From positions 62,001 through 126,000 of the forward strand of contig NZ_JAUSXI010000001.1 in assembly GCF_030815865.1 (NCBI RefSeq): a stretch of DNA of 64,000 nt, written 5' to 3'. Numbering within the stretch: the stretch's first letter is position 1; each line of letters begins with the position of its first letter. Below are positions 1-9,287 of the stretch, in pieces. The DNA is from Arthrobacter globiformis (GTDB lineage Bacteria > Actinomycetota > Actinomycetes > Actinomycetales > Micrococcaceae). Below the pieces are notes generated by a model. That model was not told the origin of the DNA. It worked only from the letters and a program-made list of their open reading frames with translations, and searched no databases. The position numbers and the translations under genes are program-made.

Positions 1-2209
1 TGCCACGCTCTCCGGCGGCGCCCTGGGTGCCGGCTACAGCAGCAACGGCAACAGCGGGCGGGTGCTGATGCCGAAGATCAGCGGCTTCACCAGCAGCGTG
101 ATCGCGCACGAGTTCGGGCACGTCTTGGGTTCGATGCACGCCGACGCCCTGCAGTGCAGCAGCGGAATCTCGGATGTCGGCGTCACCAGCACCGGGCAGT
201 TCAGCGACTCCTCCTGCTATATCCGGGAATATGGCGACAGCACCGACCTGATGGGACTGTCCAGCTACAGCATGCCCGTGATTAGCGCGCCGTTCTGGGA
301 AGCCAGGGGCCTGGGCAATGGCACTGACATCCGCGACCTCGGCGTGGCTTCCAGCGTGAAGAGCTACACGCTGAAACCCTGGGGCGACACGAAGCTCTCC
401 TACCGCGCGGTGAAGTTCACCGATCCGGCCAGCAAGGAGGTCTACTACCTGGAGCTCCGGCAGCCTGCCGGCTACGACACGTACCTGGCTAGCGGGCCGG
501 CGGGTAACCGGGGCGTGAAGGTGGTCCAGCGGGGCGGCGCCACCCCCTCGTCCTCGCTGGCGCTGATGCCGTCCACCGTTCCGTTCAGCGGGTACTACGC
601 CACCAATCACACCTGGCAGGCCGGCAGCACGTTCATCACGCATGCGGGAACCAGGGTCACCATCAATGCCGTCACCGCCACCTCGGCCACCGTCACCATC
701 GACGCCGACCTCGCCCTGCACACCAAGATCCAGTTCTCGGCCGGCGACTTCAACGGGGACGGACGGGCCGATGTCATGTCCCGCGAAACCGACGGTTCGC
801 TTCTGCTGCTGCCCGGCCTGGCCGGAAACAAGATCGGCCCGGCAGCAAGGCTGGGCGGCGGCTGGAACATCTTCAACACTGTAATCGGGGACGCTGACTA
901 CACAGGAGACGGACACGCGGACGTACTCGGGCGCACCTCCGAAGGTGTCCTGTGGCTATACCCAGGCAACGGACAGCGTGGCTTCCTTCCCCGCATCCGG
1001 ATTGGTGCTGGCTGGCAGATATTTGAGCGCATCGTGGCACCCGGGGACCTGACGGGCGATGGGAAAAGCGACCTGACGGGCATCAAGCCTGACGGCACGC
1101 TCTGGCTGTACCCCGGCACGGGAGCTGGCGGCTTTCCCACAACAAAGCAGGCGGGATCCGGTTGGAACACCTTCACGGCAGTGGCATCAGCCAGTGGATT
1201 TGGCGGCAAACGGGGAGGGCTGATGGCCCGCACCAAGGACGGGACGCTTTACTTCTATCCCGGCAACGCAATCGGAGGATTCCTCGCGCCCACGCGGCTC
1301 GGGGGCGGATGGGCCTCATTCAAGGACTTCATCGGAGGCCACGACTTCAACGGGGACGCGAAGACGGACTTTCTGGTTACGACTTCAGCGGGCTCCATGA
1401 CCGTGTATCCGGGCAATGAAACCGGCCGTTTTGCCACCCGAATTTCTGTGGGTACCGGCTGGGATAGGTTCCGGCAGGTGTGGGAGGCCGGCGACGCCAC
1501 TGGTGACGGCATTCCCGATGTCTTCGCCCTGACAACGCAAGGCACCTTGTGGCTTCACCCCGGCAACGGTTCCGGGAGCTTCCAGCCGGCCAGGCAGCTG
1601 AATTCCGGGTGGCAGACTTACGACCAGATTTTTACTGCCGGAAACTTTGACGGAGCAGGCGGTCCTGACCTGATTGCCAGGGCGGCCGACGGGGTGCTCT
1701 GGACCTACCCCACCGATGGGAAAGGCAAACTCTTTCCGAGAAAACTACTGGCGACGTCCTTGAAGGGATTCACCCGGTTTCTTTCGCCCGGTGATTTCAC
1801 CGGCGACGGCCGGAGCGATTTGCTCGCGCAGTCGGCCGACGGCAAGCTTTGGCTCTACCCGGGCAACGGGGTTGGAGGCCTCCAGGCTGCCCGGTCACTC
1901 GGGTTAGGGTGGAACGCCTTCAACCAGATCGCTGCCGCCGGCGACTTCACCGGGGATGGGAAGAACGACATCATGGCCCGAACCACTGACGGCGTCCTGT
2001 GGCTCTATCCAGGTAATGGCACCGGCGGATTCGTTCCGCGCACGCAGCTCGGCAGTGCCTGGAACATGTACAAAGCGATAGCTAATGTTGGCGGCCTGGC
2101 AGGAACCAGCAGCCCCGGCATGATTGCCGTTGCACCGGACGGACTTCTGTGGCTTTACTCGGGCAACAACCGGGGGAACTTCCAGGCATCCATACTGAAT
2201 CCCCGCTGA
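1..2209 (+). CDS. Secreted zinc metalloprotease with FG-GAP/VCBS-type repeats (5' truncated)
   Basis: The reading frame is already open at base 2, so the N terminus lies outside the window; 735 residues are visible. HEFGHVLGSMH near residue 33 fits the metzincin zinc site HExxHxxGxxH (gametolysin/M11-like or M12-like peptidase). From about residue 250 to the end there are ten repeats of roughly 48-50 residues, each with an acidic loop such as GDFTGDGKND, then DGxLWLYPGNG and a GW..F end; this is FG-GAP/VCBS beta-propeller character, where the Asp loops usually bind calcium. Repeats 4, 7 and 10 have degenerate loops. The product is probably exported, the repeats mediating adhesion or substrate binding; the signal peptide cannot be checked. 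A long hairpin follows the stop. Confidence 0.85.
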   Translation, partial: ATLSGGALGAGYSSNGNSGRVLMPKISGFTSSVIAHEFGHVLGSMHADALQCSSGISDVGVTSTGQFSDSSCYIREYGDSTDLMGLSSYSMPVISAPFWEARGLGNGTDIRDLGVASSVKSYTLKPWGDTKLSYRAVKFTDPASKEVYYLELRQPAGYDTYLASGPAGNRGVKVVQRGGATPSSSLALMPSTVPFSGYYATNHTWQAGSTFITHAGTRVTINAVTATSATVTIDADLALHTKIQFSAGDFNGDGRADVMSRETDGSLLLLPGLAGNKIGPAARLGGGWNIFNTVIGDADYTGDGHADVLGRTSEGVLWLYPGNGQRGFLPRIRIGAGWQIFERIVAPGDLTGDGKSDLTGIKPDGTLWLYPGTGAGGFPTTKQAGSGWNTFTAVASASGFGGKRGGLMARTKDGTLYFYPGNAIGGFLAPTRLGGGWASFKDFIGGHDFNGDAKTDFLVTTSAGSMTVYPGNETGRFATRISVGTGWDRFRQVWEAGDATGDGIPDVFALTTQGTLWLHPGNGSGSFQPARQLNSGWQTYDQIFTAGNFDGAGGPDLIARAADGVLWTYPTDGKGKLFPRKLLATSLKGFTRFLSPGDFTGDGRSDLLAQSADGKLWLYPGNGVGGLQAARSLGLGWNAFNQIAAAGDFTGDGKNDIMARTTDGVLWLYPGNGTGGFVPRTQLGSAWNMYKAIANVGGLAGTSSPGMIAVAPDGLLWLYSGNNRGNFQASILNPR

Positions 2210-2226
2210 GCACGGGAGACAGTTAG

Positions 2227-2290
2227 GCGCGAACGGACACTTGGGGCCCCTGATCCACTCGGATTCGGGGCCTCAAGTGTTCGTTCGCGC
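2227..2290. terminator. Long near-perfect hairpin between convergent genes
   Basis: Arms 2227-2250 and 2267-2290 match at 22 of 24 positions with a 16-nt loop. It lies 18 bp after the metalloprotease stop and before the 3' end of the Lrp gene, so it may terminate both. There is no T tract. It could also be a dispersed intergenic repeat. Confidence 0.6.
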
Positions 2291-2333
2291 TAGTGAATGT
2301 TCGCGCTCGGGGACGACGGCGGGCGGGGCCTCC

Positions 2334-2789
2334 TCAGACGGGCGGGCCTACGTTGGATTTCAGGTTCTTCATCACCAGGGTTGAGGTCATCCGCTCCACC
2401 CCCGGCAGCACCGTCAGCTCGCTGTCGTAGAAGCGCTGGTAAGAGGGCAGGTCTGCCGCGATAACCTTCAGCAGGTAGTCCGGGGAGCCGAACAGCCGCT
2501 GCGCCTCCACGATGTTCGGGTTCTCAGCCACCCGGTTCTCGAAGATCTCCATAGTGGGGCGGTCCACCTGCCGGAGCGTCACGAACACAATTGCCTCAAA
2601 GCCAAGCCCGACGGCGGCCGGGTCAATGTCCGCTTTGTAGCCGCGGATCACGCCGGACTGCTCGAGGTCCCGGAGCCGGCGATGGCACGGGGCAACGGTG
2701 AGCCCCACCTTCGCGGCCAGCGCCGTGGCAGTCATTCTGCCGTCCTCTTTGAGGTGGCGCAAAATGCTTCTGTCGATATGGTCAATCAC
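2334..2789 (-). CDS. Lrp/AsnC family transcriptional regulator
   Basis: 151 residues, the usual length. The N-terminal winged helix-turn-helix (about residues 4-60, IDRSILRHLKEDGRMTATAL then a recognition helix) is followed by an Lrp-type ligand-binding (RAM) domain (about 65-145, with the LFGSPDYLLKV stretch). Such proteins sense amino acids and usually act on an adjacent transporter. It is divergent from the LysE-type exporter, 104 bp apart, so it probably controls it; the ligand is unknown. The start is GTG at 2789: a TAAGAT hexamer ends 6 nt before it (2796-2801), fitting a leaderless transcript. Confidence 0.9.
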   Translation of the reverse strand: MIDHIDRSILRHLKEDGRMTATALAAKVGLTVAPCHRRLRDLEQSGVIRGYKADIDPAAVGLGFEAIVFVTLRQVDRPTMEIFENRVAENPNIVEAQRLFGSPDYLLKVIAADLPSYQRFYDSELTVLPGVERMTSTLVMKNLKSNVGPPV

Positions 2790-2893
2790 GCAAAAATCTT
2801 ACTTGAAGGGCCGCGATCCGGGCGAAATTGGAAAGCACTTCTGGCCGCGTTTTGCCTAGGCTTTTCTTACAGCCCAACACGCAGGAGCCCGTC

Positions 2894-3541
2894 ATGAATC
2901 CCCAGCTTTTCCTCGCCTTTATCGTGGTCGCAGCGGCCCTCGCCTGCACCCCCGGGGTGGACTGGGCCTACTCCATCACTGCAGGCCTGGGCCGCCGCAG
3001 TTTCGTGCCCGCCGTGGCGGGGCTGTGCAGCGGGTACGTGCTGCACACCGTCCTCATGGTGGCCGGGCTCGCCGCAGTACTGGCCAGCATGCCGGGCCTG
3101 CTGGGGTGGATCACGGTGGCCGGTGCCGTCTACCTGCTGTGGCTGGGGACCGTCACCATCAGGTCATGGCGCGGTGCGAGCTTCACGGCAGCGGCCGCCG
3201 TCGGGAATCCGGGGCAGAACCAGCTCCGGTCCTTCCTCCAGGGCATGGGGACCAGCGGCATCAATCCCAAGGGCCTGTTGTTCTTCCTGGCCCTCGTGCC
3301 GCAGTTCGTCAGCGCCGACGCGCCGCTGCCCGTGCCGGTACAGTCCGGCCTGCTGGGGCTGACCTTCGTGCTGCTCGCGGCCCTCGTGTACACCTGCGTG
3401 GCACTGCTGTCGCGGAAACTGCTGCAGTCCCGGCCGAACGCGGCCCGCCGCGTGACGCTGAGCAGCGGCATCATCATGGTGCTCCTGGGCACCGCGCTGC
3501 TCTCGGAGCAGCTGCTTCCGGCCCTGTGCAGGTTCGTATAG
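2894..3541 (+). CDS. LysE family amino-acid/threonine exporter (RhtB type)
   Basis: 215 residues with about six hydrophobic segments. The N terminus has the family pattern (TPGVDWAYSITAGLGRRS near residues 20-40) and a central NPKGLLFF motif. LysE/RhtB proteins export amino acids or homoserine lactone-like compounds across the cytoplasmic membrane. The start at 2894 is preceded by AGGAG at 2882-2887; the frame stays open 22 codons further upstream, but that extension lacks a ribosome site. Its neighbour is a divergent Lrp-type regulator, the usual arrangement for an amino-acid efflux pair. The exact substrate cannot be read from sequence. Confidence 0.88.
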   Translation: MNPQLFLAFIVVAAALACTPGVDWAYSITAGLGRRSFVPAVAGLCSGYVLHTVLMVAGLAAVLASMPGLLGWITVAGAVYLLWLGTVTIRSWRGASFTAAAAVGNPGQNQLRSFLQGMGTSGINPKGLLFFLALVPQFVSADAPLPVPVQSGLLGLTFVLLAALVYTCVALLSRKLLQSRPNAARRVTLSSGIIMVLLGTALLSEQLLPALCRFV

Positions 3542-3593
3542 TGGCAGGTTCGTCCGGAAGCCCGTCCGTCGCGAGACCGGGCCATCGGCAGGC

Positions 3594-3953
3594 TCAGACC
3601 TTTTGCTCCATGAACCACTCCGTGAAGCCCGAGGCACGCCCGTCGGCATCGAGCCGAATTACCCACAGGTTCTCGTAGTTCGGGCGGTCATCAAGGTACG
3701 AGGTGCGGCCCTGCACGAACGCGAGGTCACCGTCGGACCCCAGCAGCGACCATTCGAACGTCCAGTCCTCCGGCTGGTCCGCCGACGCGATCCAGCGCTC
3801 CACGATCTGTTCGCGGCCGCGCCACGGGTCGGGGTCGTAGGGCCGCGTGGCGTACACGGCCTCCTCCGTGAAGAGCGCCCCTATATCCGCGGGGTCGTTC
3901 GTGGTCCACGCCGCGATGTACTTGTCCATCCACTGCCTGATTGCGTCAGTCAT
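3594..3953 (-). CDS. SnoaL-like / NTF2-fold protein
   Basis: 119 residues of the NTF2-like cone fold: an N-terminal helix (AIRQWMDKYIAAWTTNDP), the LFTEEAVYATRP strand, PWRGREQIVERW, then a beta-rich C-terminal half with WSLLGSDGDLAFVQGRT. Such proteins are small isomerase-like or ligand-binding proteins, so no reaction is assigned. The start at ATG 3953 gives the normal N terminus; a longer frame reaches 4034 and would overlap the next gene. Convergent with the LysE exporter. Confidence 0.75.
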   Translation of the reverse strand: MTDAIRQWMDKYIAAWTTNDPADIGALFTEEAVYATRPYDPDPWRGREQIVERWIASADQPEDWTFEWSLLGSDGDLAFVQGRTSYLDDRPNYENLWVIRLDADGRASGFTEWFMEQKV

Positions 3954-3997
3954 GGGTCCGTTGTATCGCGGCCCTGTACTACCCACAAGAGCCCGCC

Positions 3998-4960
3998 TCA
4001 GTCCCCGCCGAACTGCTTCCACTTCTGTTCCCACGCCCGGCGCGCCTCAATGTCCTTCCGAATGACCTCGAAGGTTTCGAGCTCCGCCTGCTTGCCGCGC
4101 TGCCAGTCCCGCGGATTGAGGGACTTCCGCCCGTTGTCCAGCAGTATTAGGGCACGGTCGGTCAGGGCGTCATTGCGCAGAGACATGCTGGTCTTCTGCC
4201 GGCGCAAAACTTCCTTGAGTGCCTGCTGCGCATAACTGTGGGCGCCGAGCCGGCGGAGGGAGCGCGCCCGCACCAGGAGCAGGGCCGCGGAGAGGTCGTC
4301 GGCGTTCATCAGGCCATCGGTCCAGACCACCACCTCCTGGTCCCGGCCCAGGGCTGCGGCGAGTGCGCATCTCGCTAGCGCCGTGGGCAACGATGGCGGC
4401 AGCCTGACCAGCGTTTCAAGGGCCGCCTCGGTCTGTCCCGTTTCCCGGAGAGAATGGGAGAGCGCCAAAAATACCGACTCCTCGCTGAACAGCACCGGCA
4501 CCACGACGCGTTCGGCGACTTCCACCCGGGTGACCACGCGCGTGAGGTAACTGGCGGCGAACTGGTTGGCTTCGTCGTCGTTCCTGATCGAAAGCCCGCG
4601 CTGCAGGAGCTCCGCTGCCCGCAGGTAGCCGCCCTGCTTGTAGGCGAGGAGGCCGGCCATCACGCAGCAGAGCCCGGCCCAGCCGGGATAGGCGCGGCCG
4701 GCGGCGATAAGCCTGTTGGGGTCGGTGTTGGAAAAAATGGCGTCGTACACGGTCCTGGCAGCTTTGCCGGGCAGCAGCTTGAGCCGCGGCACGCTGCCGT
4801 CCACGCTGATCCGGGAGTCCCCTCCCCCGAGGACGCCGTGGATCAGCCCGCCCATGCCCTCAGCTATTTCGCGGACCGGCGTGCGGACCTTGCCGCAGCC
4901 GAAGGGGGTGAGGTCGCGCGTGTCGCGGTAGATCGGTCCTGGAAATTGCCCCGCGCTCAT
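3998..4960 (-). CDS. Hypothetical helical protein (TPR-like)
   Basis: 320 residues, family not recognised. The middle (about 100-260) is a run of amphipathic helix pairs with alanine/leucine spacing (AAELLQRGLSIRNDDEANQF; ALETLVRLPPSLPTALARCA; ALLLVRARSLRRLGAHSYAQ), which looks like a tetratricopeptide-type solenoid. The C terminus is highly charged (RKDIEARRAWEQKWKQFGGD). No signal peptide or membrane segment. GGAGGA lies directly before the ATG, and TAGCAT sits 6 nt upstream, so either a leadered or leaderless start is possible. Function unknown. Confidence 0.7.
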   Translation of the reverse strand: MSAGQFPGPIYRDTRDLTPFGCGKVRTPVREIAEGMGGLIHGVLGGGDSRISVDGSVPRLKLLPGKAARTVYDAIFSNTDPNRLIAAGRAYPGWAGLCCVMAGLLAYKQGGYLRAAELLQRGLSIRNDDEANQFAASYLTRVVTRVEVAERVVVPVLFSEESVFLALSHSLRETGQTEAALETLVRLPPSLPTALARCALAAALGRDQEVVVWTDGLMNADDLSAALLLVRARSLRRLGAHSYAQQALKEVLRRQKTSMSLRNDALTDRALILLDNGRKSLNPRDWQRGKQAELETFEVIRKDIEARRAWEQKWKQFGGD

Positions 4961-4986
4961 TCCTCCATGCTAGTGGCCGGCCCGAA

Positions 4987-5490
4987 CTAGGCCGAAGCTG
5001 CGCCCACCCACACGCCCACCACCCAGGTGCTGGCGGCGAGGCAGGCCAGGCCGAACTCCGCAAGCATGCCCAGCCCGGTCGCTTTCAGGGCAGCCCAGCT
5101 GGAGGTCAGCGCCGCCCGCAAGTTCCGCGTGCGCAGGACTTCGCTGAGCAGCAGCCCGGCGGCAAAGCCCACGAACAGGCCCACCACGGGAATGACGAAC
5201 ATGCCGGCAATGCCCAGCACAACCCCGACGGCGACGCTCCGGTTGGGAATCTTGTGCTCCTTCAGTTTGCGGCCGGCAAGGACGGCGCTGGCCGCCATAC
5301 CGGCCAGCACAAACACCATGCCCACGGCGAAAACCACCCAGCCGGTCACGCCCTCGCCGCCCCAGATTGCCCACGCCAACAGGCTCAGGCCGATCAGGAA
5401 ACTGCCGGGCAAAACAGGGATGACGGTGCCGGCAACACCAACCAGGATGGCCAGGCCGCACAGGACGGTCACGAGGGTTTGGGCGTTCAT
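4987..5490 (-). CDS. DUF456 family membrane protein
   Basis: 167 residues with about four hydrophobic segments in the DUF456 pattern: GTVIPVLPGSFLIGLSLLAWAIWGG near residues 21-45, then GIAGMFVIPVVGLFVGFAAG. The family has no established biochemical role. TAGACT lies 6 nt before the ATG at 5490, suggesting a leaderless transcript. It runs in the same direction as the upstream malic enzyme, but a strong hairpin separates them. Confidence 0.8.
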   Translation of the reverse strand: MNAQTLVTVLCGLAILVGVAGTVIPVLPGSFLIGLSLLAWAIWGGEGVTGWVVFAVGMVFVLAGMAASAVLAGRKLKEHKIPNRSVAVGVVLGIAGMFVIPVVGLFVGFAAGLLLSEVLRTRNLRAALTSSWAALKATGLGMLAEFGLACLAASTWVVGVWVGAASA

Positions 5491-5570
5491 GCCCCCAGTC
5501 TAGGGCGGGGCAGCCTGGGGTCGGGCCAGTACGGCAGCACGCCGCGGCGCGCGGACTTTGCCGGGAACGA

Positions 5571-5609
5571 CGACGGCGGTGCCTCCCCACACGGGAGGCA
5601 CCGCCGTCG
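5571..5609. terminator. Perfect 17-bp stem hairpin downstream of malic enzyme
   Basis: Arms 5571-5587 and 5593-5609 are perfectly complementary with a 5-nt loop (CACAC). It lies 15 bp beyond the malic enzyme stop. There is no T run, as is common for actinobacterial terminators. Confidence 0.75.
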
Positions 5610-5624
5610 GATCTTCAGTAAAGC

Positions 5625-6830
5625 TTAGTTGGCTTCGGCTTCGACTGCCGCAGCTACCGCGGCCGTGACGGCCGGCGCAACGCGCGGGTCCAGCGGGCTG
5701 GGCACGATGTACGACGCGGAAAGCTCGTCATCGGCCAGTTCTGCAATGGCGCGGGCCGCGGCAACCTTCATTGCCGGCGTGATGCGGCGCGCGCCGGCGT
5801 CCAGCGCGCCGCGGAAGATGCCGGGGAACGCCAGGACGTTGTTGATCTGGTTGGGGAAGTCGCTCCGGCCTGTGGCCACCACCGCGGCGTACTTGGACGC
5901 GACCTCGGGCAGGACTTCGGGGTCCGGGTTGGACAGTGCGAACACGATGGAGCTGTGGTTCATCAGTTTCAGGTGCTCCTCGTCCAGCTTGGAGGAGGAA
6001 ACGCCGACGAAGACGTCCGCGCCCAGCAGGGCTTCCCCGGGGCCGCCTGAGATGCCACGCGGATTGCTGCGCTGCGCTATCTGGGCCTTCTTGCTGGCGG
6101 GGTCGGCGGCGATGTCGGCACGCTCGGAGTTGATCAGGCCCTGGGAATCCAGCAGCACCACGTCGTCGATGCCCGCGGTGAGCAGGATTTCGGCGATGGC
6201 GATGCCTGCGGCGCCGGCACCGGAGATCACCACGCGGAGTTCCTCGAGCCCGCGGCCGGTGACCTTGGCGGCACCGGCCAGCGCCGCGAGGACCACGACG
6301 GCGGTGCCGTGCTGGTCATCGTGCATGACGGGGCAATCCAGGGCTTCGATGAGCTTTTCTTCCAGCTCGAAGCAGCGCGGAGCGGCGATGTCCTCGAGGT
6401 TGACGGCACCGAAGCTTGGGCGCAGCCGGACGAGGGTTTCCACGATCTCGTCCACATCGGTGGTGTTGAGGACCAGCGGGATGGAGTCCAGCTCGCCGAA
6501 GGCCTTGAAGAGGGCAGACTTGCCTTCCATGACGGGCAGCGAGGCGCTGGGGCCGATGTTTCCCAGGCCGAGGACGGCCGTGCCATCGCTGACAACGGCC
6601 ACGAGGCGCTGGGCCCAAGTGTGGCTCTTGGCGAGTTCCGGGTCAGCGTGGATGGCGCGGCTGACCTGGGCGACGCCCGGCGTGTAGGCGATGGAGAGGT
6701 CGCGCTTGTTGCTGAGGGGGACGGTGCTCGCGATGGAAAGCTTGCCGCCCTCGTGGGCAGCGAAAATCTCCTGGTCAGTCAGCTCTGCGGCTGCGCTGGT
6801 GTCATTGGTAGCGATAGTTTCAGTGGACAC
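5625..6830 (-). CDS. NAD(P)-dependent malic enzyme
   Basis: 401 residues, the size of short bacterial malic enzymes. It converts malate to pyruvate and CO2, linking the TCA cycle with pyruvate. Visible: malic N-domain with LSIAYTPGVAQVSRAI and GTAVLGLGNIGP, the EDIAAPRCFELE metal-binding segment, DDQHGTAVV, a Rossmann site VVISGAGAAGIAIAEIL, and FALSNPDPE near the C terminus. The start is GTG 6830, with AGGAGA 8 nt before it; an ATG 11 codons further upstream lacks such a site. The nicotinamide preference (NAD or NADP) is not certain. Confidence 0.92.
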   Translation of the reverse strand: MSTETIATNDTSAAAELTDQEIFAAHEGGKLSIASTVPLSNKRDLSIAYTPGVAQVSRAIHADPELAKSHTWAQRLVAVVSDGTAVLGLGNIGPSASLPVMEGKSALFKAFGELDSIPLVLNTTDVDEIVETLVRLRPSFGAVNLEDIAAPRCFELEEKLIEALDCPVMHDDQHGTAVVVLAALAGAAKVTGRGLEELRVVISGAGAAGIAIAEILLTAGIDDVVLLDSQGLINSERADIAADPASKKAQIAQRSNPRGISGGPGEALLGADVFVGVSSSKLDEEHLKLMNHSSIVFALSNPDPEVLPEVASKYAAVVATGRSDFPNQINNVLAFPGIFRGALDAGARRITPAMKVAAARAIAELADDELSASYIVPSPLDPRVAPAVTAAVAAAVEAEAN

Positions 6831-7118
6831 GTCGTTGTCTCCTGTGGCTAGCCGTGGGCGCACGGCACAGTATGGTTCAAGCCATCGAGGCTCAAGATGG
6901 TCAGATACGCGCTTCCGCTGACGGGCCCAGGATGGCGGGTCCCGTCAGAAAGCCAGTGGAGCTGGGGTGCTGGCCACTCCGGTACTGCCATGTTAGACAG
7001 GACAAAGGCCCACTTTTGCCATTTCGGACCTATTGGACCGAACGGGACGCATTTAAAGCTGATTTGTGGCTCATTTCACGGCTTTTCGCACCTTTTATGA
7101 CCCGGTGGTCTAGACCGG
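6831..7118. other. Intergenic region upstream of malic enzyme
   Basis: No gene is seen in these 288 bp. Bases 6918-6948 can form a hairpin (8-bp stem CTGACGGG/CCCGTCAG, extended by GGGCCC-type pairs with one bulge), possibly ending the TetR transcript that runs toward it. The promoter of the malic enzyme gene should lie here, but no convincing hexamer pair was identified. Confidence 0.4.
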
Positions 7119-7715
7119 TTACGCGGAATTCCGCGCTAGCCGGGGTGCCGGCATCAGCAGGGTGCACGCCTTCTTCAGGTCTTCCTCCGCCTCAAAGAGG
7201 GATAGCCTACGGCAGCGCACCGACTGGACTAGACCGGTGAGCGTTAGCAGCAGGACCCGGGCGACAGCAGGGTCGCCACACACGGTGGCGACGGCGCGCT
7301 CCGCCAGGGAATCGATCTCGCGCAGCAGACCGGTGGTGTCCCGGTCCTTGAGGTACACGCCTTGGCTGAGGCATTGTTCGACGGCGGGCTGCATGACGCG
7401 CATGTGGAAGATTTCCATGGCCACACCGGAGAGCGCATGGATGCGGACAGCGCCCGGCCCGGTCCCCGTCTTGAGCTCGCCGAGCTGATGCCGGTACAAG
7501 GCCAGCATCAGGTGGGTGGCGGAGGGGAAGTAGCGGTACAGGGTGCCGAGGGGGACGTTGGCCTGGGCGGCAACCTCGGACAGGGTCACGGACTGGAGGC
7601 CCTTACGCGCGAACCCGGCGGCCACCTCCAGAATCCGGTTATAGCGGCGCTGCTGCCGGGGAAGGGAGGGCGGGGCGGCCATGGGCGGAAGATCAGGCAT
7701 AGAGTCAAGCATCAT
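7119..7715 (-). CDS. TetR family transcriptional regulator (KstR-like DNA-binding domain)
   Basis: About 198 residues. The HTH is clear: QSVTLSEVAAQANVPLGTLY followed by RYFPSATHLMLALYR, a recognition helix pattern resembling KstR-type repressors. The C-terminal half should bind an unknown ligand. The frame is open back to 7847 with only weak start codons; ATG 7715, 7700 and 7682 are all possible because the HTH starts just after them, so the start is uncertain. It follows the MFS gene in the same direction and may be cotranscribed with it. Confidence 0.82.
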   Translation of the reverse strand: MMLDSMPDLPPMAAPPSLPRQQRRYNRILEVAAGFARKGLQSVTLSEVAAQANVPLGTLYRYFPSATHLMLALYRHQLGELKTGTGPGAVRIHALSGVAMEIFHMRVMQPAVEQCLSQGVYLKDRDTTGLLREIDSLAERAVATVCGDPAVARVLLLTLTGLVQSVRCRRLSLFEAEEDLKKACTLLMPAPRLARNSA

Positions 7716-7839
7716 CAGTCCGGAGGTTGAGATTCCTGGTGCAGTCAGGGAGAGCCCCATTCCCGGTCCTGCCGCGATTCGCACACCACTATACGGCACA
7801 GGCCTCCGCGCTCCCTCGGAGCCGGACACGTCGCCGACG

Positions 7840-9141
7840 CTAGGCAACTCCCTTAATCTTCACCACGAACACGGCACCCAGCAGACCGATGACGGCGGCG
7901 GCTACATAGAGGGATACGTAGCCGCCCCACAGGGTGACGAACGGCCACGCAAGTGCCGGAGCGATGACCTGAGGCAGGGAATTGGCGATATTGATGACGC
8001 CAAGGTCCTTGCCGCGCTCGGCAGCATTGGGGAGCACCTGGGTGATCAGCGCGAAGTCCACGGCGAGGTAGGCGCCGAACCCGATCCCCAGAACGCTGGC
8101 ACCCACGATGCCGCCCACCCACGTGGGGGCGAAGGCCAGGATCAGTGATGCCAGCGCAATGATTACGGACGATGCGATCACCAGCGGCTTGCGCTTGCCC
8201 ATCCTGTCACTGAGCCTGCCGCCTACCACACTGGTGATGATCACGAATACGGCGTACAGCCCGGTCAGCACCAGCACGCCGAAGGCTGGTTCGAGCCCCG
8301 TGGTCTCCTTCAGGTGCACGGCGTCCGCCAGGAAGAACAGCAGGTAGAGGGTGACCATGTGGTTGCCGATGTTGACCAGCAGCCGGGTGATCCAGGCCCA
8401 GGCGAAGTCGGGGTGCCCCAAGGGCCGGATGAACCCAAGCAGGAAGCCGCCCCAGGCTATTGGCTGGCCAGCCCCTGCCGGGAGCGGGGCGTCGTCGCTC
8501 TTGACCAGGTACATCACGACGCCCACCACGAGGGCCGCCGCACAGACGATGTAGCCGAGCACGAAGTTTCCGCTGACCACGGCGGCAATCACCGCGCCGA
8601 CGAGGATCCCGGCCGTCTGCCCCATCGCCGACAGGCCGCCAACGGTAGCGCGTTGCGGCACGGGGACACGGTCGGGAACGGCGGCGGTGATTGCGGCGTA
8701 AGCGCCGTTGCAGCCCGCCTGCACCAGGCACCAGAGCAACGTCATCACCGCCACGTTCGGCGCCCCGGCCAGCCCCACCAGCGCAGCCGCGCCAAGGACA
8801 GCGCCGGCCAGGACCCACGGCACGCGCCGGCCGAACCGGGACACCGTGCGGTCGCTGAAGGCACCAAAGAGCGGGTTGGCCACCAGCGACACCGCTGCCC
8901 CGGCACCTGTCACCAGCGCGAGGATGGCTTCCTTCTGCCCGGGATCGAAATGTTCCGCCTGCTGTCCGAGGAGTACCTGGATGGGGCCGAAAAATGCCGC
9001 GTTGATGCCGAGGTTGACCAGCACCACGCCCGTGATCCACAGGGACCTGACCCGCTCCGTCGGTTCAGCGAGCGCGGCGGATTGCCGCGTGCCCACCAGG
9101 CCGGGGTCGGGTACCGCGCCGGGTATGTCGGACAGGCTCAT
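7840..9141 (-). CDS. MFS transporter (glycoside/sugar-like)
   Basis: 433 residues with about twelve membrane segments. NPLFGAFSDRTVSRFGRRVP is the MFS loop 2-3 signature, mirrored in the second half by GGRLSDRMGKRKPLV. The general layout resembles the glycoside-type and SLC45-like branch, but the substrate is unknown. The start at ATG 9141 is set by GGGGGAGA just upstream; an ATG seven codons earlier is less likely. A TetR gene follows at once and may regulate it. Confidence 0.85.
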   Translation of the reverse strand: MSLSDIPGAVPDPGLVGTRQSAALAEPTERVRSLWITGVVLVNLGINAAFFGPIQVLLGQQAEHFDPGQKEAILALVTGAGAAVSLVANPLFGAFSDRTVSRFGRRVPWVLAGAVLGAAALVGLAGAPNVAVMTLLWCLVQAGCNGAYAAITAAVPDRVPVPQRATVGGLSAMGQTAGILVGAVIAAVVSGNFVLGYIVCAAALVVGVVMYLVKSDDAPLPAGAGQPIAWGGFLLGFIRPLGHPDFAWAWITRLLVNIGNHMVTLYLLFFLADAVHLKETTGLEPAFGVLVLTGLYAVFVIITSVVGGRLSDRMGKRKPLVIASSVIIALASLILAFAPTWVGGIVGASVLGIGFGAYLAVDFALITQVLPNAAERGKDLGVINIANSLPQVIAPALAWPFVTLWGGYVSLYVAAAVIGLLGAVFVVKIKGVA

Positions 9142-9287
9142 GGCGGTCTCCCCCTGGAACATCGTGATGATGTAATCAGACTATCCGCAGGACGTTTAGA
9201 TCAGCGTTCTTTGCGGCGATAGAATGCGGTGCCTGCACACCTCCTGCCACCGGGGTACCGCCCGCAGAGACACCAATTGCTCATTCC

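Noticed and set aside
7108..7117. GGTCTAGACC palindrome as an operator
   Set aside because: It is short and lies just after the TetR stop codon, away from any promoter.
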